A DNA stretch of 64,000 bases. It comes from Planctomycetota bacterium (lineage in GTDB: Bacteria; Planctomycetota; UBA1135; UBA2386). Position numbers and translations under genes: made by a program. Within the stretch, counting starts at the first letter, position 1. Each line of letters starts with the position of its first letter. Shown here one piece after another: positions 47,275-56,870 of the stretch. Under the pieces are notes generated by a model. The model made no database searches and was not told where the DNA came from. It was given only the letters and a program-made list of their open reading frames with translations. The stretch covers positions 62,001 to 126,000 of the forward strand of contig JADJPQ010000014.1 of the NCBI GenBank assembly GCA_016713175.1. The letters run 5' to 3'.

Positions 47275-49227
47275 TCATCCCGCGCCGGCAGCCTCGCGGG
47301 CCAGTTCGCGGTTCAGATCCGAGGTCGACAGCAATCGTCTGACGCCACCCCGCAATACGGTCAACCCGAGCGCGTCGACGTGCTCGAGCAACGGGATCAG
47401 GTACTTCCGGCTGGTGTCGAACTCGTCGCGCAGTTCGGGGATCTCCAGCACCTCGGCATGCCGCAGGCAGTTGGCGCGGATGCTGCGCATCGCCGACCGG
47501 ATCATGCGGGCGCCCCACCAATGCTCGACGACCTTCTCGAGCCGGGCTTCGTCCTGGGCGCGGTCGAGCAATCCCTGCAGCGCATCGCCGGTGAGCCCGA
47601 CTTCGGCCTCGATCTCGGCGAGTTCCGGCGGTTTGAACCGGCGCGCTTCACAGAACGCGACGATCCGCTCGAGCTGTTGATGCTGGACCGGCGGCAACGG
47701 CCGCAGTCGCTCGACGAACAGGATCTGCCCCTGGCTGCCGGCGCGCACCCGTCCGGCGGCCTGCAGGCGATCGAGCACCGCCTCGATCAGCGGTTGTGGC
47801 AACGTCTTGGTGGTCCGCAGCGCCGTGCGCTTGATCGATGCTGCGGCCGACCGCCGGGCCAGCATCTTGTCGACCGAATCGAGCACTTCGCGCTCGCCCG
47901 CGTCGACGCCGGCCAGCAGGAACGCGCGCATCGCCCGCTGGTGCAGGTGCACGTGTGGCATCGTCGCCAACGTCGCCAGGACCTTGCCATCTTCACACTC
48001 GAGCGCGCGCGCCAGATCGTCGACACCGCGGCCGTCGGGACCGGCAAGGTTCAGTTCGTGGTCGATGCGGGCCTCGGGTCGATCGCCGGCGGCGACGATG
48101 CCCTGCAGTTCGACCCCCAGATCCTTGCGGCGATACCGCCCGGACTTGCCGAGCCGCAACACCGTGCCGCCGCCGACGGTAACCGCCGGGTTCTGCAGGC
48201 GCAGCAGGAAGCGATCGCCGTGGGCGCAGCAGACGTCGTCGTCGAGTTCGACACGAACGGTCACCTGGTCCGACGGCCCCATCGTGTCGCGATCCAGCAA
48301 CAGCAGTTCGCCGCGCACTTCGACCGTGCCGGTGTGGAATCGGATCGGCTCGCGATGGTGCAGCACCGGGGATCGCCGCGTCGTCACCAGCGCCACATCG
48401 ACGGCATCCCCGGTGGCGAACACGCCGGGCGCGCCGACGATCATGCCGCGGTGCACGCCGGTTTCCTTGGCGTCGGGCACCGACAGCGCGGTGCTGTGGC
48501 CGGCAACCGCTTCGTCGACCTTGCCGCCATAGGCATGCAGGCCGCGGACCTTCAGCTTCTCGCCGAGCGGCAGGATCTCGACTTCGTCGCCGGGCCGGAC
48601 GCTGCCGGACACCGGGATGCCGGTCACCACGGTGCCGATGCCGGGCAGCGTGAACACGCGCTGGATCGGCATCCGGAACGGCCCGCGTGCCTGCCGCGGC
48701 TCGACCGCCAGCGCCAGCGCTTCGAGCTTCTGTTTCAGCTCCGGCAGCCCTTCGCCGGTCACCGACGACACCCGGCAGATCTCGACGCCGTCGAGCACCG
48801 TGTCGCGCAGCACCTTGCGGACTTCGTCCTCGGCCATGTCGGCCAGCGCCGGATCGACCATGTCGACCTTGGTCAGGGCTACGAGGCCGCCGCGAACGCC
48901 CAGCAGATCGAGGATGTCGATGTGTTCGATGGTCTGCGGCATCACGCCGTCGTCGGCGGCGACCACCAGGATCGCGAGGTCGAGGCCGGTGCAGCCGGCA
49001 ACCATGTTGCGGACGAAGCGTTCATGGCCCGGCACGTCGACCATCCCGAGCCACCGACCGTCGCTCAGCTTCAGCCGCGCGAAGCCGAGGTCGATGGTCA
49101 GGCCACGCTCCTTCTCCTCCTTCAGGCGATCGGGATCGATGCCGGTCAGCGCCTTGACCAGGCTGCTCTTGCCGTGATCGATGTGACCGGCGGTGCCGAC
49201 GACGACCGGATGGATGGCGCGGGCCAT
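47275..49227 (-). CDS. selB: Selenocysteine-specific elongation factor
   Basis: 650 residues from the ATG at 49227, which has AGGAG four to five bases upstream. Domains: a GTPase with GTAGHIDHGKSS (G1, 11-22), DVPGHERFVRN (G3) and TKVDM (G4); EF-Tu-like domains 2 and 3; and a C-terminal part of about 250 residues with the winged-helix repeats that read the SECIS element downstream of UGA. It delivers Sec-tRNA to the ribosome. The organism must therefore encode selenoproteins; selA, selD and the tRNA-Sec are not in this window. It lies downstream of the zinc-ribbon, rpoD and dnaG genes on the same strand. Confidence 0.95.
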   Translation of the reverse strand: MARAIHPVVVGTAGHIDHGKSSLVKALTGIDPDRLKEEKERGLTIDLGFARLKLSDGRWLGMVDVPGHERFVRNMVAGCTGLDLAILVVAADDGVMPQTIEHIDILDLLGVRGGLVALTKVDMVDPALADMAEDEVRKVLRDTVLDGVEICRVSSVTGEGLPELKQKLEALALAVEPRQARGPFRMPIQRVFTLPGIGTVVTGIPVSGSVRPGDEVEILPLGEKLKVRGLHAYGGKVDEAVAGHSTALSVPDAKETGVHRGMIVGAPGVFATGDAVDVALVTTRRSPVLHHREPIRFHTGTVEVRGELLLLDRDTMGPSDQVTVRVELDDDVCCAHGDRFLLRLQNPAVTVGGGTVLRLGKSGRYRRKDLGVELQGIVAAGDRPEARIDHELNLAGPDGRGVDDLARALECEDGKVLATLATMPHVHLHQRAMRAFLLAGVDAGEREVLDSVDKMLARRSAAASIKRTALRTTKTLPQPLIEAVLDRLQAAGRVRAGSQGQILFVERLRPLPPVQHQQLERIVAFCEARRFKPPELAEIEAEVGLTGDALQGLLDRAQDEARLEKVVEHWWGARMIRSAMRSIRANCLRHAEVLEIPELRDEFDTSRKYLIPLLEHVDALGLTVLRGGVRRLLSTSDLNRELAREAAGAG

Positions 49228-49259
49228 GGCACTCCTAGGCTACTGCGCTGGCTGCGGCG

Positions 49260-49964
49260 CTACTTCTGCAAGAACAGGATCCGCTGGCAGGACCCACAGG
49301 TGACGATCGAACTGCCGCCCATCAGCCGCGCCAGATCGTTGGTGGTGATCTTGTTGTAGCAGCCCTGACAGTAGGAGTTCTCGCACGCGACGACGGCCAG
49401 CGCGTTGCGGGTGCCGAACATCCGCGTGTAGTCGGTCAGCAGGTCGGGCGGAATGCCCTCGGTCAGCGCCGCCCGCCGTTGCTGCACCACGGCAATCGCG
49501 CCGTTGCGGGACTGCTCGAGCTTGCGCGCCTCGGCCTGGAACTGCTCGAACACCGCGCGCTCGTCGGCCGCGGCCTTGGCGGCGGCCGTGTACTCCAGCT
49601 TGATCGTTTCCTGGTTGCCAAGCAGCTTCAGGCACTCGTCCTGCGTGCCGTCGCGGTCCTTCTTGATCGCTTCGATCTGGAACAGCGTGGCCTGGTATTC
49701 AGCGTTGTTGCGAACGGTGTTGAGCCGCTCGTTGATCTTCTTGATCTCGGCGTCACTGCCGGCGATCGCCTTCTCCAGAGCCCGCACGTCCAGCTCGTTC
49801 TTGACCACCTTCTCCTTCTTCTCGCTCGCCACCCGCTCGAGCTCATCGAGCTTCTTCCGTCGTTTGGCTTCTTCGGCCGGCAGGGAGTCGAGGTCCTTGC
49901 GCAAGGAGGCGATCTCCTGATCGACCTTCTGTAGCGCGAGCAGCATCTTTACGTGTTGGTGCAC
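49260..49964 (-). CDS. C4 zinc-ribbon coiled-coil protein (PF02591 type)
   Basis: 234 residues. A long coiled coil (about 8-165, for example DQEIASLRKDLDSLPAEEAKRRKKL) is followed by a C-terminal zinc ribbon with CENSYCQGCYNK and VTCGSCQRILFL (C-x2-C pairs). The family is widespread and often lies near ribosome-linked or division genes; the role is unclear. I chose the GTG at 49964 because it restores the usual spacing before LQKVDQEI; the ATG at 49946 is six residues shorter. It sits between rpoD and selB, 120 bp after rpoD. Confidence 0.85.
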   Translation of the reverse strand: MHQHVKMLLALQKVDQEIASLRKDLDSLPAEEAKRRKKLDELERVASEKKEKVVKNELDVRALEKAIAGSDAEIKKINERLNTVRNNAEYQATLFQIEAIKKDRDGTQDECLKLLGNQETIKLEYTAAAKAAADERAVFEQFQAEARKLEQSRNGAIAVVQQRRAALTEGIPPDLLTDYTRMFGTRNALAVVACENSYCQGCYNKITTNDLARLMGGSSIVTCGSCQRILFLQK

Positions 49965-50084
49965 CGGCGGAACGACTCCGGGTGTGGCGGATTTCGGGCC
50001 GGCCAGTGTAGCGGCGGCAACCGGCGGCTCAAGGGGCCGCCGGCCACCAAAGTGCACGATCCGAAGAGCCGACCGCGGGGCAGC

Positions 50085-51815
50085 TCAGCCCGACTCGCCG
50101 GGCGACGTGTCGAGGAACCCACCCAGTCGCCGGGCCCGGACCGGGTGCTGCAGCTTGCGGACCGCCTTGGCTTCGATCTGGCGGACACGCTCCCTGGTGA
50201 CCCGGAAGATCCGGCCGACTTCCTCGAGCGTGTAGGTGTAGCCGTCGCCGATGCCGTAGCGCAGCTTGATGATCTCGCGCTCGCGGAAGGTCAGCGTCGA
50301 CAGCACCGATTCGATCCGTTCCTTCAGCATCTCGCGGCTGGCGGACGCCACCGGCGATTCGACCGACTCGTCCTCGATGAAGTCGCCGAAGTACGAGTCG
50401 TCCGACTCGCCGATCGGGCGGTCGAGCGAAATCGGGTGCTTGCTGATCTTCATCACCCGCTTGGCCTCCTCGACGGAGACCTGCGCCGCTTCCGCGACCT
50501 CCTCGATCGACGGCTCCCGGCCCTTGGCCTGGATCAGCTTCTTGGTGACGTTGCGCAGTTTGCTCATCGTCTCGATCATGTGGACCGGGATGCGGATCGT
50601 CCGCGCCTGGTCGGCGATCGAGCGGGTGATGGCCTGCCGGATCCACCACGTCGCGTAGGTCGAGAACTTGTAGCCACGTCGGTACTCGTACTTCTCGACC
50701 GCCTTCATCAGGCCGGTGTTGCCCTCCTGGATCAGGTCCAGGAACGACAACCCGCGGTTGCGGTACTTCTTGGCGATCGAGACGACCAGCCGCAGGTTGC
50801 CCGACGACAGCTTGCGCTTGGCGTCTTCGTAGTTGGCGTAGGCTTGCCGGACGAACTCGAGCCGCTTCTGCAGCCGCTCCATCGTCTCGAGACCATCGAC
50901 CTGCATGTCGAGCACGCGACGCCGCGTCTCCTGCGCATCCGGGTTCTGGATCTGCGCGCCGCGATAGCGCTGCAGACGGGCCGTCAGCCGCTGCATCTCG
51001 GCCAGCCGGTTCTCCAGCAGGTCGATCATCGGCCGGACCTTCTTGCCCTGCAGGTTCAGCTCCTCGATCAGCGCCACCGCCTTGCGCCGGCGCGAGAAGA
51101 TCCGCTTCTTGATCGCCAACGCGTCATTCGGCGTCGCCGAACCCGCCATCAGCTTCTCGAAGTCGCCGCGCGCGGCCTGGTAGATCAGCTTCAACGTCTC
51201 GATGTTGCCGGGCAGCCGGTCGGACAGATCGGCCTTGCCGACCTCGGGATCCTGCTGGTTGACCTTCAGCGTCCGGTCGAACGCCAGCTCGCCCTTCAGC
51301 ACGTCCTCGAGGATCTCGATCGCGTTCTGGAGGCCAAGCCCCGAGCTCAGCACTTCCTTGCGGAACTGCTTGCGGGTCAGCTCGATCTTGCGCGCCAGCG
51401 AGATCTCCTCTTCGCGCGTCAGCAGCGGGATCTCGCCCATCTGCGTCAGATACATCCGCACCGGATCGTCGATCTTCTCGGTGATGTCGACCATCGGCGC
51501 CGCCAGCTCGGCCTCGGTCGGCTCGGCGACGTCCAGTTCCGGCGACAGATCGATGTCCTCGCCGCCATCATCGGCGCCGCCTTCACCGCCTTCCTCGTCC
51601 TTGCGCCCGGCCTTCTTGTTCTTCTGCTTCTGATCGTCGTCGGCGACGTCGAGCCCGGCTTCTTCGATCATCGCGATCGCCGCCTCGATCTTCTCGGGCG
51701 TGGCGGCGTCTTCGGGCAGCACGGCATTCAGCTGCGCCAGCGTGATCGAGCCGGTCTTGCGATGGGCCTTGATCAGGGCCTTCAACTTCTTGTCCAGGGG
51801 CTCCGGTTGGGTCAT
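50085..51815 (-). CDS. rpoD: RNA polymerase primary sigma factor RpoD (sigma-70)
   Basis: 576 residues with the full set of sigma-70 regions: region 1.1 at the start (KKLKALIKAHRKTGSITLAQLN), region 1.2 (DPVRMYLTQMGEIPLLTREEE), 2.1-2.4 with YRRGYKFSTYATWWIRQAI, 3 (RTIRIPVHMIETMSKL) and 4.2 (YTLEEVGRIFRVTRERVRQIEAKAVRKLQHP). The basic, acidic linker between 1.1 and 1.2 is somewhat long. It lies 81 bp after dnaG on the same strand, the dnaG-rpoD arrangement of the macromolecular synthesis operon. Confidence 0.97.
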   Translation of the reverse strand: MTQPEPLDKKLKALIKAHRKTGSITLAQLNAVLPEDAATPEKIEAAIAMIEEAGLDVADDDQKQKNKKAGRKDEEGGEGGADDGGEDIDLSPELDVAEPTEAELAAPMVDITEKIDDPVRMYLTQMGEIPLLTREEEISLARKIELTRKQFRKEVLSSGLGLQNAIEILEDVLKGELAFDRTLKVNQQDPEVGKADLSDRLPGNIETLKLIYQAARGDFEKLMAGSATPNDALAIKKRIFSRRRKAVALIEELNLQGKKVRPMIDLLENRLAEMQRLTARLQRYRGAQIQNPDAQETRRRVLDMQVDGLETMERLQKRLEFVRQAYANYEDAKRKLSSGNLRLVVSIAKKYRNRGLSFLDLIQEGNTGLMKAVEKYEYRRGYKFSTYATWWIRQAITRSIADQARTIRIPVHMIETMSKLRNVTKKLIQAKGREPSIEEVAEAAQVSVEEAKRVMKISKHPISLDRPIGESDDSYFGDFIEDESVESPVASASREMLKERIESVLSTLTFREREIIKLRYGIGDGYTYTLEEVGRIFRVTRERVRQIEAKAVRKLQHPVRARRLGGFLDTSPGESG

Positions 51816-51896
51816 GTTCGCGCTCGGGGATGGCTCGAAGTCGGCTCTTTCGGGGTGCTGAGGTGTGGAGGGGAAGCTTGCGAAGCGGGGTGATGT

Positions 51897-53756
51897 TCAG
51901 GAGGTGCCGGCACGCGGTCGCTCCTGACGGAGCTGGTCGACCAGTGCGCGGGTCAGTTCGTCGGCGGTGGCGCGGTCGCCGGCGGCAATCGCCGCCTGCA
52001 GCCGTTGCCGGAGTCCACGCGCCTGCTGCTGGCCAGCGTGGCGCTTGCGGCCTTGCTGGATGCCGGCGAACAGGGCCTGCGGGTCCTTCAGGTCGTCGGC
52101 CAGCATCGCGGCGCCGGCCAGCAGCGATTGCATCTCGGGCCGTTCGGCCGCGCGCGCGAACAGGTAGCGGATCAGCTCAGGCGAGGCATTACGGCCCAGG
52201 GCCACGCCTTCGTTCGCCATGCCGAACAACTCGGCCAAGGCGGGCTGATGCCAGGGGCCGTCGTCGACCTGGGCTGCCAGCGCCGGCGCCTTCAGCACCG
52301 CCGCCAGCAGTTCGAGTTCGGCTCGCTCCATCGGCGTGCGTGGGCCTGCCGGCGCCGCCGGACGAGGTGCGGCCGCAGGGGCCGCGCCGTCGACCAGATC
52401 CGGCGGCGGCTCCGGCTCGGGCTCGGCCGCGCGCTTTGGCGCCTGCTTCAGCAACCGCTGCAGCGCCTGCGGCGTCACCGCCAGATGGCGGGCCATCTCC
52501 TGCAGCAGCGCTTCGCGCTTGACGTCGACGGCGACCAGACCGAGCACGCTGGCGCATTCCCGTGCGGCCGCTTCGAGCCCGACGGCCTGCGTGGTGTCGA
52601 TGCGTCGCCGCAGCAGCCGGAACCACATCGTCACGGCATCCTCGGCGCCGTCGACCAGGTCGGCGAAACGGGCGCGGCGTTCGGTGACCACATCCGGGTC
52701 CTCGCCGGCCCGCCCGACGACGACATCGGCCGGGTCCTTGGCCTCGGACATCAACACCATCCGGACCTGCAGCCGGCTGTTGATCAGTTCGCGCATCGCC
52801 CGCTCGGCGGCCTGGAAGCCGGCGCGATCGCCGTCGAACAACAGCACCACGCCGTCGCTCGCATAGCGCTCGAGCGTGCGCGCGTGATCACTGGTGAACG
52901 ACGTGCCGAGCGCGGCGACCGCACCGGTGAAGCCGGCCAGATGGCAGGCGATCACGTCGGTGTAGCCCTCCATCACCAGGATCTTGCGCGACCCGGCCTT
53001 CTTGGCCCGGTGCAGGCCGAACAGCACGCGGCGCTTGTTGAAGAACGGCGACTCCGGCGAGTTGACGTACTTCGGCGGCTTGTAGTCGCCGTTGCCGTCG
53101 CTGCCGGGCGCTCCGGGCACGATGCGACCGCCGAACGCGACGACGCGACCGCGCTCATCCTCGATCGGGAAGATCACGCGGCCCGAGAACAACTCGCGAC
53201 CCTGGCGCAGCAATCCGGCCTGTTCCAGCACGCCCCGATCCAAACGCCGTTCGGCGGCAAACCGGGCCAGGGCACCCTGACGCGCCGGGTGATAGCCGAG
53301 CGCCCACGGTTCGATCGCGTCGGCAAGCCCGCGATCCTCGAGGTAACGACGCGCCAGTTGCCCTTCCGGATCGTGCAGCGACTTCTGCAGGAACGACCGC
53401 ACCTCGCCGAGGATCTGATGGGCGTCGGGCCCCTTGGGCCCCTGCTCGCGATCGCGACCGAACACGCCTTCCAGCGGGATGCCGGCGCGTTCGGCCAGCA
53501 GTTCCATAGCTTCGCGGAAGCTGAGCCCCTCGCGCTCCATCACGAACGTGAACACGTCGCCGGACTTGCCGCAGCCAAAGCAGTGGAAGAACTGGTTCTG
53601 CGGGTTGACGTAGAACGACGGCGTGCGCTCGGGGTGGAAGGGACACAACGCCACCATCTGCCGGCCGGCTCGCTTGAGCGGCAGGTAGGTCTCGATCAAG
53701 GCGACCAGGTCGGTGGCCTCCTTGACACGCAGCTTGGCGTCTTCGAAGCGGTCCAT
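51897..53756 (-). CDS. dnaG: DNA primase
   Basis: 619 residues from the ATG at 53756. N-terminal zinc-binding domain with C38, H41, C59 and C62 (CPFHPERTPSF, CFGCGKSGDVF); the catalytic RNA polymerase core has YTDVIACHLAGFTGAVAALGTSFT and the Toprim LLFDGDRAG metal site; the C-terminal part is a helicase-binding domain with an Ala/Pro-rich linker. It makes the RNA primers for replication. A strong promoter-like sequence is found 258 bp upstream. Confidence 0.97.
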   Translation of the reverse strand: MDRFEDAKLRVKEATDLVALIETYLPLKRAGRQMVALCPFHPERTPSFYVNPQNQFFHCFGCGKSGDVFTFVMEREGLSFREAMELLAERAGIPLEGVFGRDREQGPKGPDAHQILGEVRSFLQKSLHDPEGQLARRYLEDRGLADAIEPWALGYHPARQGALARFAAERRLDRGVLEQAGLLRQGRELFSGRVIFPIEDERGRVVAFGGRIVPGAPGSDGNGDYKPPKYVNSPESPFFNKRRVLFGLHRAKKAGSRKILVMEGYTDVIACHLAGFTGAVAALGTSFTSDHARTLERYASDGVVLLFDGDRAGFQAAERAMRELINSRLQVRMVLMSEAKDPADVVVGRAGEDPDVVTERRARFADLVDGAEDAVTMWFRLLRRRIDTTQAVGLEAAARECASVLGLVAVDVKREALLQEMARHLAVTPQALQRLLKQAPKRAAEPEPEPPPDLVDGAAPAAAPRPAAPAGPRTPMERAELELLAAVLKAPALAAQVDDGPWHQPALAELFGMANEGVALGRNASPELIRYLFARAAERPEMQSLLAGAAMLADDLKDPQALFAGIQQGRKRHAGQQQARGLRQRLQAAIAAGDRATADELTRALVDQLRQERPRAGTS

Positions 53757-54081
53757 TGATTACTGTCGAACGAAATTTGACGCGACCAGCGACAATGTGG
53801 CTGGGTGCGTCCCGGCGAAGGGGTCGGGTACGATCGGGTGGGGTAAGGGGATCTACGGAAGGGTATCCCATCCCGCGACTGCCGCGCAGACGCAGGTCGA
53901 GACCGATCCGGGTTCCTCAACTACCTACCGCCCTGTGGGTTGGATGCCTCGAGAGGCCCGACCCGTTCCGGTTTGCATTGGATTTGGTGACCGGGGACGC
54001 GACGAGTTGCGGAACCCCGCCTTGTAGCATCCTGTTGGGGGTTGTCAAGGCTCAACCGAGGTTCGCCCCAGACCCGGCTCC
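53757..54081. other. Long leader region upstream of dnaG
   Basis: 325 bp between dnaG and the rsmA stop, without a gene. It contains the promoter at 54021-54048 and an untranslated leader of about 250 bases on the dnaG side. No clear riboswitch or attenuator fold was recognised. Confidence 0.5.
54021..54048 (-). promoter_or_regulatory. Sigma-70 promoter for the dnaG-rpoD operon
   Basis: On the minus strand TTGACA (54048-54043) is followed after 16 bases by TACAAG (54026-54021), preceded by TGC, an extended -10 motif. The -35 box is a perfect consensus and -10 matches 4 of 6. The element stands in a region where vegetative expression of dnaG and rpoD is expected. Confidence 0.55.
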
Positions 54082-54960
54082 TCAGGACCGACCCAGTGAA
54101 CGCCATATGGCCACCAGGTCGGCGACGGCCAACTGTTCGGCGCGTCGGCCAAGGTCGACCGTGAGGCCCGCCGGCACCGGCCGCTCGATGGCCGCCGCCG
54201 CCGCGGGCAGCGTGGTCCGCAACACCTTGCGCCGTTGCTGGAACAGGGCGCGGACGAACACGCCGAACTCACGGCGAGCAGCCGCCGTCGCCAGCGCCGG
54301 ATCGGAATCCTGCCGCCGTTCCAGCCGCAACACCGCCGAGACGACCTTGGGCCGCGGCCGGAACACCTGCGGCGGCACATCGCGGATCGAGCGCGCCGTG
54401 AACGTGGCCTGGACCTGCGCGGACAGCCCCCCCCAGTCCGCAGTTCGCGGCGCCGCCGCCACCCGTTGTGCCATCTCCTTCTGCACCAACAGCACGGCTC
54501 GCGCCGGCAACCGCGGCAGCGCGCACAGTTCGGCCAGCAGCGGCCCGGATACCGAGTACGGCAGGTTGGCGACGACGATCAGTTCGCCGGCCGCGGGAAC
54601 TGCCGCAATCGCCGCGACGACATCGGCGTGCAACGACCGTCCAGGTCCACCGAGCGCATCGGCGTGCAGCAGCCGGACGTTCGCCATGGTCGCGAGCTCG
54701 GGCGCGACGATGCAAAACAGCCGGCGATCGATCTCGACGCCGACCACGGTGCCGGCGACGGCCGCCAGTTCTCGGGTCAGGAAGCCAAGGCCGACGCCGA
54801 TCTCGAGCACCAGGTCCGCGGCGGTCGGCGCCGCCTGGGCGCACAACCAGCGATGCAGACTCGGGTCGAGCAGGAAGTTCTGGCCGAGCACGCTGCTCGG
54901 CGTGAAGCCGACCGCAGCCATCGCTTCGCGGTAGTGAGTGAACGGATCGCGCGCGGTCAC
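54082..54960 (-). CDS. rsmA: 16S rRNA (adenine1518/1519-N6,N6)-dimethyltransferase
   Basis: 292 residues from the GTG at 54960. The SAM-binding motif I is EIGVGLGFLTREL near 58, and the catalytic motif IV is NLPYSVSGPLL near 160, as in KsgA enzymes that dimethylate two adenosines of the 16S 3' terminal loop. The start overlaps the upstream gene's TGA by 3 bases (GTGA), so translation is coupled to the FGE-sulfatase-like lipoprotein, an unusual partner. A GTG start is supported by the good N-terminal match VLGQNFLLDP. Confidence 0.95.
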   Translation of the reverse strand: MTARDPFTHYREAMAAVGFTPSSVLGQNFLLDPSLHRWLCAQAAPTAADLVLEIGVGLGFLTRELAAVAGTVVGVEIDRRLFCIVAPELATMANVRLLHADALGGPGRSLHADVVAAIAAVPAAGELIVVANLPYSVSGPLLAELCALPRLPARAVLLVQKEMAQRVAAAPRTADWGGLSAQVQATFTARSIRDVPPQVFRPRPKVVSAVLRLERRQDSDPALATAAARREFGVFVRALFQQRRKVLRTTLPAAAAAIERPVPAGLTVDLGRRAEQLAVADLVAIWRSLGRS

Positions 54961-55991
54961 CGCGACGACTCCGGCAACGGCTGCCCGAGGATCACCGCGA
55001 GGCGCGCCGCGTACGGCCCGGTCGCCACCGCCACCTGACGCAACCGTCGCACGGCCGCCGGCCAGGCGTCTAGCAGCGCCTGCCGATGGCGCGGCGAACG
55101 CAATAGTCGCTGCAGCCGCACGTCGGTGTCGGGTTCGACCGGACCGGCTGCGGTCCACAGCGCCAACAGCAGATCGCGCGGGCTCGTCGCCAGGCGCAAC
55201 CCGATCGTCGAGGCGCGGTCGGTCGCCGTTCGCGCCAATGGCGGCGCCGTCATCGGCCGACCGAAGTCCGAGCCGACGACGTCACGGGTCGCCCCGCCAC
55301 TCGCCTCGGCCAGCCAGGTCTCCGGCCACGGCTGCGCGATCAGCAACCAGACCCCCAGCGCCGGCAACTTCCGCGCGCGCCGCAGGCCGGCCCCTAGCAG
55401 TGCCGGCAACCGATCGCCGAACGCCGGTGAGATCGAGCGATCCTGGAACCAGTTCGCACTGATCGATTCGGTCCATTCGGCGACGTTGCCGATCAGATCG
55501 TACGGTTCGCCCTCGCGCCGGCCGGACTCGAACGTGCCGCAGCGGGTCGGTTCGCCGAGGCCGAGTTCGGCGGTGTTGGCCTTGGCACCATCGGCACCGG
55601 TGCCCCACGGAAACGGACTGGTCCCGCCGATCGTCGCGGCATGCAACCACTCGTCGAGCCGCGGCAGCCGGCAGAACCGCCAGCGGGCGTAGGCCCGCGC
55701 CTGGTCCAGATCCATGCCACTGTGCGGCAACGCGGCGTCGTCGGCGCCGACGGCGACCGGAGCCTGTCCCGTTGCCGCGAGATACTCGGCCCAATCGGCG
55801 CGGGTGCACTCGAAGCGATCGAGGAAGAACGGCCCGCCCAACGCCGGCGCCCGTTCGAACAACACCAGGTCGCGCAGCGGACCGAGGCGGCCGGAACGGC
55901 GGAGTTCGACCGGTCCGGCCGGAGCTCGCTCGCAGGCTGCCGCCAGCACGACGGCGGCGAGCAGCGCGGCGGGACGCACCGGGGTGTTCAC
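54957..55991 (-). CDS. FGE-sulfatase (SUMF1-like) domain lipoprotein
   Basis: 344 residues from the GTG at 55991, close after the OmpA-like stop. The N-terminus is a lipobox signal (LAAAC, Cys20). The core is a formylglycine-generating-enzyme-like (SUMF1/FGE-sulfatase) domain: FFLDRFECTRADWAEYLAATG near 55, RAYARWRFCRLPRLDEWLHAA, and YDLIGNVAEWTES. The copper/cysteine residues of true FGEs are not evident, so it is probably a non-catalytic relative, as are many in planctomycetes. The C-terminal 100 residues are helical and unassigned. Confidence 0.78.
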   Translation of the reverse strand: MNTPVRPAALLAAVVLAAACERAPAGPVELRRSGRLGPLRDLVLFERAPALGGPFFLDRFECTRADWAEYLAATGQAPVAVGADDAALPHSGMDLDQARAYARWRFCRLPRLDEWLHAATIGGTSPFPWGTGADGAKANTAELGLGEPTRCGTFESGRREGEPYDLIGNVAEWTESISANWFQDRSISPAFGDRLPALLGAGLRRARKLPALGVWLLIAQPWPETWLAEASGGATRDVVGSDFGRPMTAPPLARTATDRASTIGLRLATSPRDLLLALWTAAGPVEPDTDVRLQRLLRSPRHRQALLDAWPAAVRRLRQVAVATGPYAARLAVILGQPLPESSR

Positions 55992-56005
55992 CGCCGGCCC
56001 CTGGT

Positions 56006-56671
56006 TCACTGCTCGAGCATCAGGATCTCGACGCGACGGTTCTTCTGCCGGGCGGCGTCGTCCTTGCCAGTCTCGGTCGGCCGATGCTCGCCGAAGCCGG
56101 CAACGCCGACGCGCTCGGCGGGCAGACCGCTCTGCATCAGGAACTCGGCAACGGCGATCGAGCGCGCCACCGACAGATGCAGGTTGGTGCCCCACTTGCT
56201 GTTGACAATCGGCTGATCGTCGGTGTGGCCATCGACGCGGATCCGCTTGCCCTGCTGCTTCAGCGTCGCGATCAGGTTGGTCAGCGTCGCCTTGCCCTGA
56301 CTGGAGACTTCGTTGCTGCCCGATGCGAACAGCACGCCGCCCAGCACGCGGAACGCCAGACCCTCCGGCGTGCTGACCAGTTCGACGCCGGGGACCGCGC
56401 CCGGCGAGTTCTGCTCGTAGCGCTTCAGCAGGTCCTCGAGCTTCTGCTTCTGATCGCGCACCCAATCGGCATCGGCAACCCGTGGCCGCAGCGATTCGAG
56501 TTCGCGCCGCAGGCGGTCGTTCTCGGCTGCCAGGCCGTTCTGGTGCTTGCTCAGGGCTTCGATCTGCGCCTGCAGATTCGACCTGTCCTGCAGCGCTCGG
56601 CGATGCTCTTCGGGACTCACGCAGGCCGCTGCGACCAGCAGCAGCGCCGCCCATGCACAGGTGCTTCTCAT
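56006..56671 (-). CDS. OmpA-family lipoprotein
   Basis: 221 residues from the ATG at 56671. Lipoprotein signal with lipobox VAAAC (Cys17), a coiled-coil region at about 25-110 (EEHRRALQDRSNLQAQIEALSKHQ), and a C-terminal OmpA-like peptidoglycan-binding domain (VDGHTDDQPI near 165, LSVARSIAVAEFL, GFGEHRPTETGKD, NRRVEI). It should link the outer membrane or periplasm to the cell wall. A 16-bp palindrome lies about 160 bp upstream. It is followed after 14 bp by the SUMF1-like gene. Confidence 0.88.
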   Translation of the reverse strand: MRSTCAWAALLLVAAACVSPEEHRRALQDRSNLQAQIEALSKHQNGLAAENDRLRRELESLRPRVADADWVRDQKQKLEDLLKRYEQNSPGAVPGVELVSTPEGLAFRVLGGVLFASGSNEVSSQGKATLTNLIATLKQQGKRIRVDGHTDDQPIVNSKWGTNLHLSVARSIAVAEFLMQSGLPAERVGVAGFGEHRPTETGKDDAARQKNRRVEILMLEQ

Positions 56672-56829
56672 CGTGGAAACGGGATCCCCCCGGGGGTCAG
56701 GTAGCGGAACGGCGCGAACGCCACCGACCGGAGGTGGAACGCGCCAAATCGCAACGTAGCGCGGCGGCGCGGTTTTCCAACGGCCGCAGCCGGCCTGCCT
56801 ACCGGCAGCGACCGCCGGGGGCGCCGGAG

Positions 56830-56845
56830 GTGGAGAGTTCTCCAC
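56830..56845. repeat. Palindromic site upstream of the OmpA-like gene
   Basis: GTGGAGAGTTCTCCAC: arms of 7 bp with a 2-base centre. It lies in the non-coding 56672-56955 interval, about 160 bp upstream of the OmpA-like start; a dimeric regulator site is possible. Confidence 0.45.
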
Positions 56846-56870
56846 TGCGCACAGGACGCCGAAAACGACG

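Noticed and set aside
44375..49359. Long plus-strand frames of 948 and 735 codons
   Set aside because: They are antisense to the bitopic protein, selB and the zinc-ribbon gene, which have clear domains on the minus strand.
53757..54081. Riboswitch or small gene in the dnaG leader
   Set aside because: No conserved aptamer pattern or credible start with ribosome binding site was found; only the promoter could be supported.
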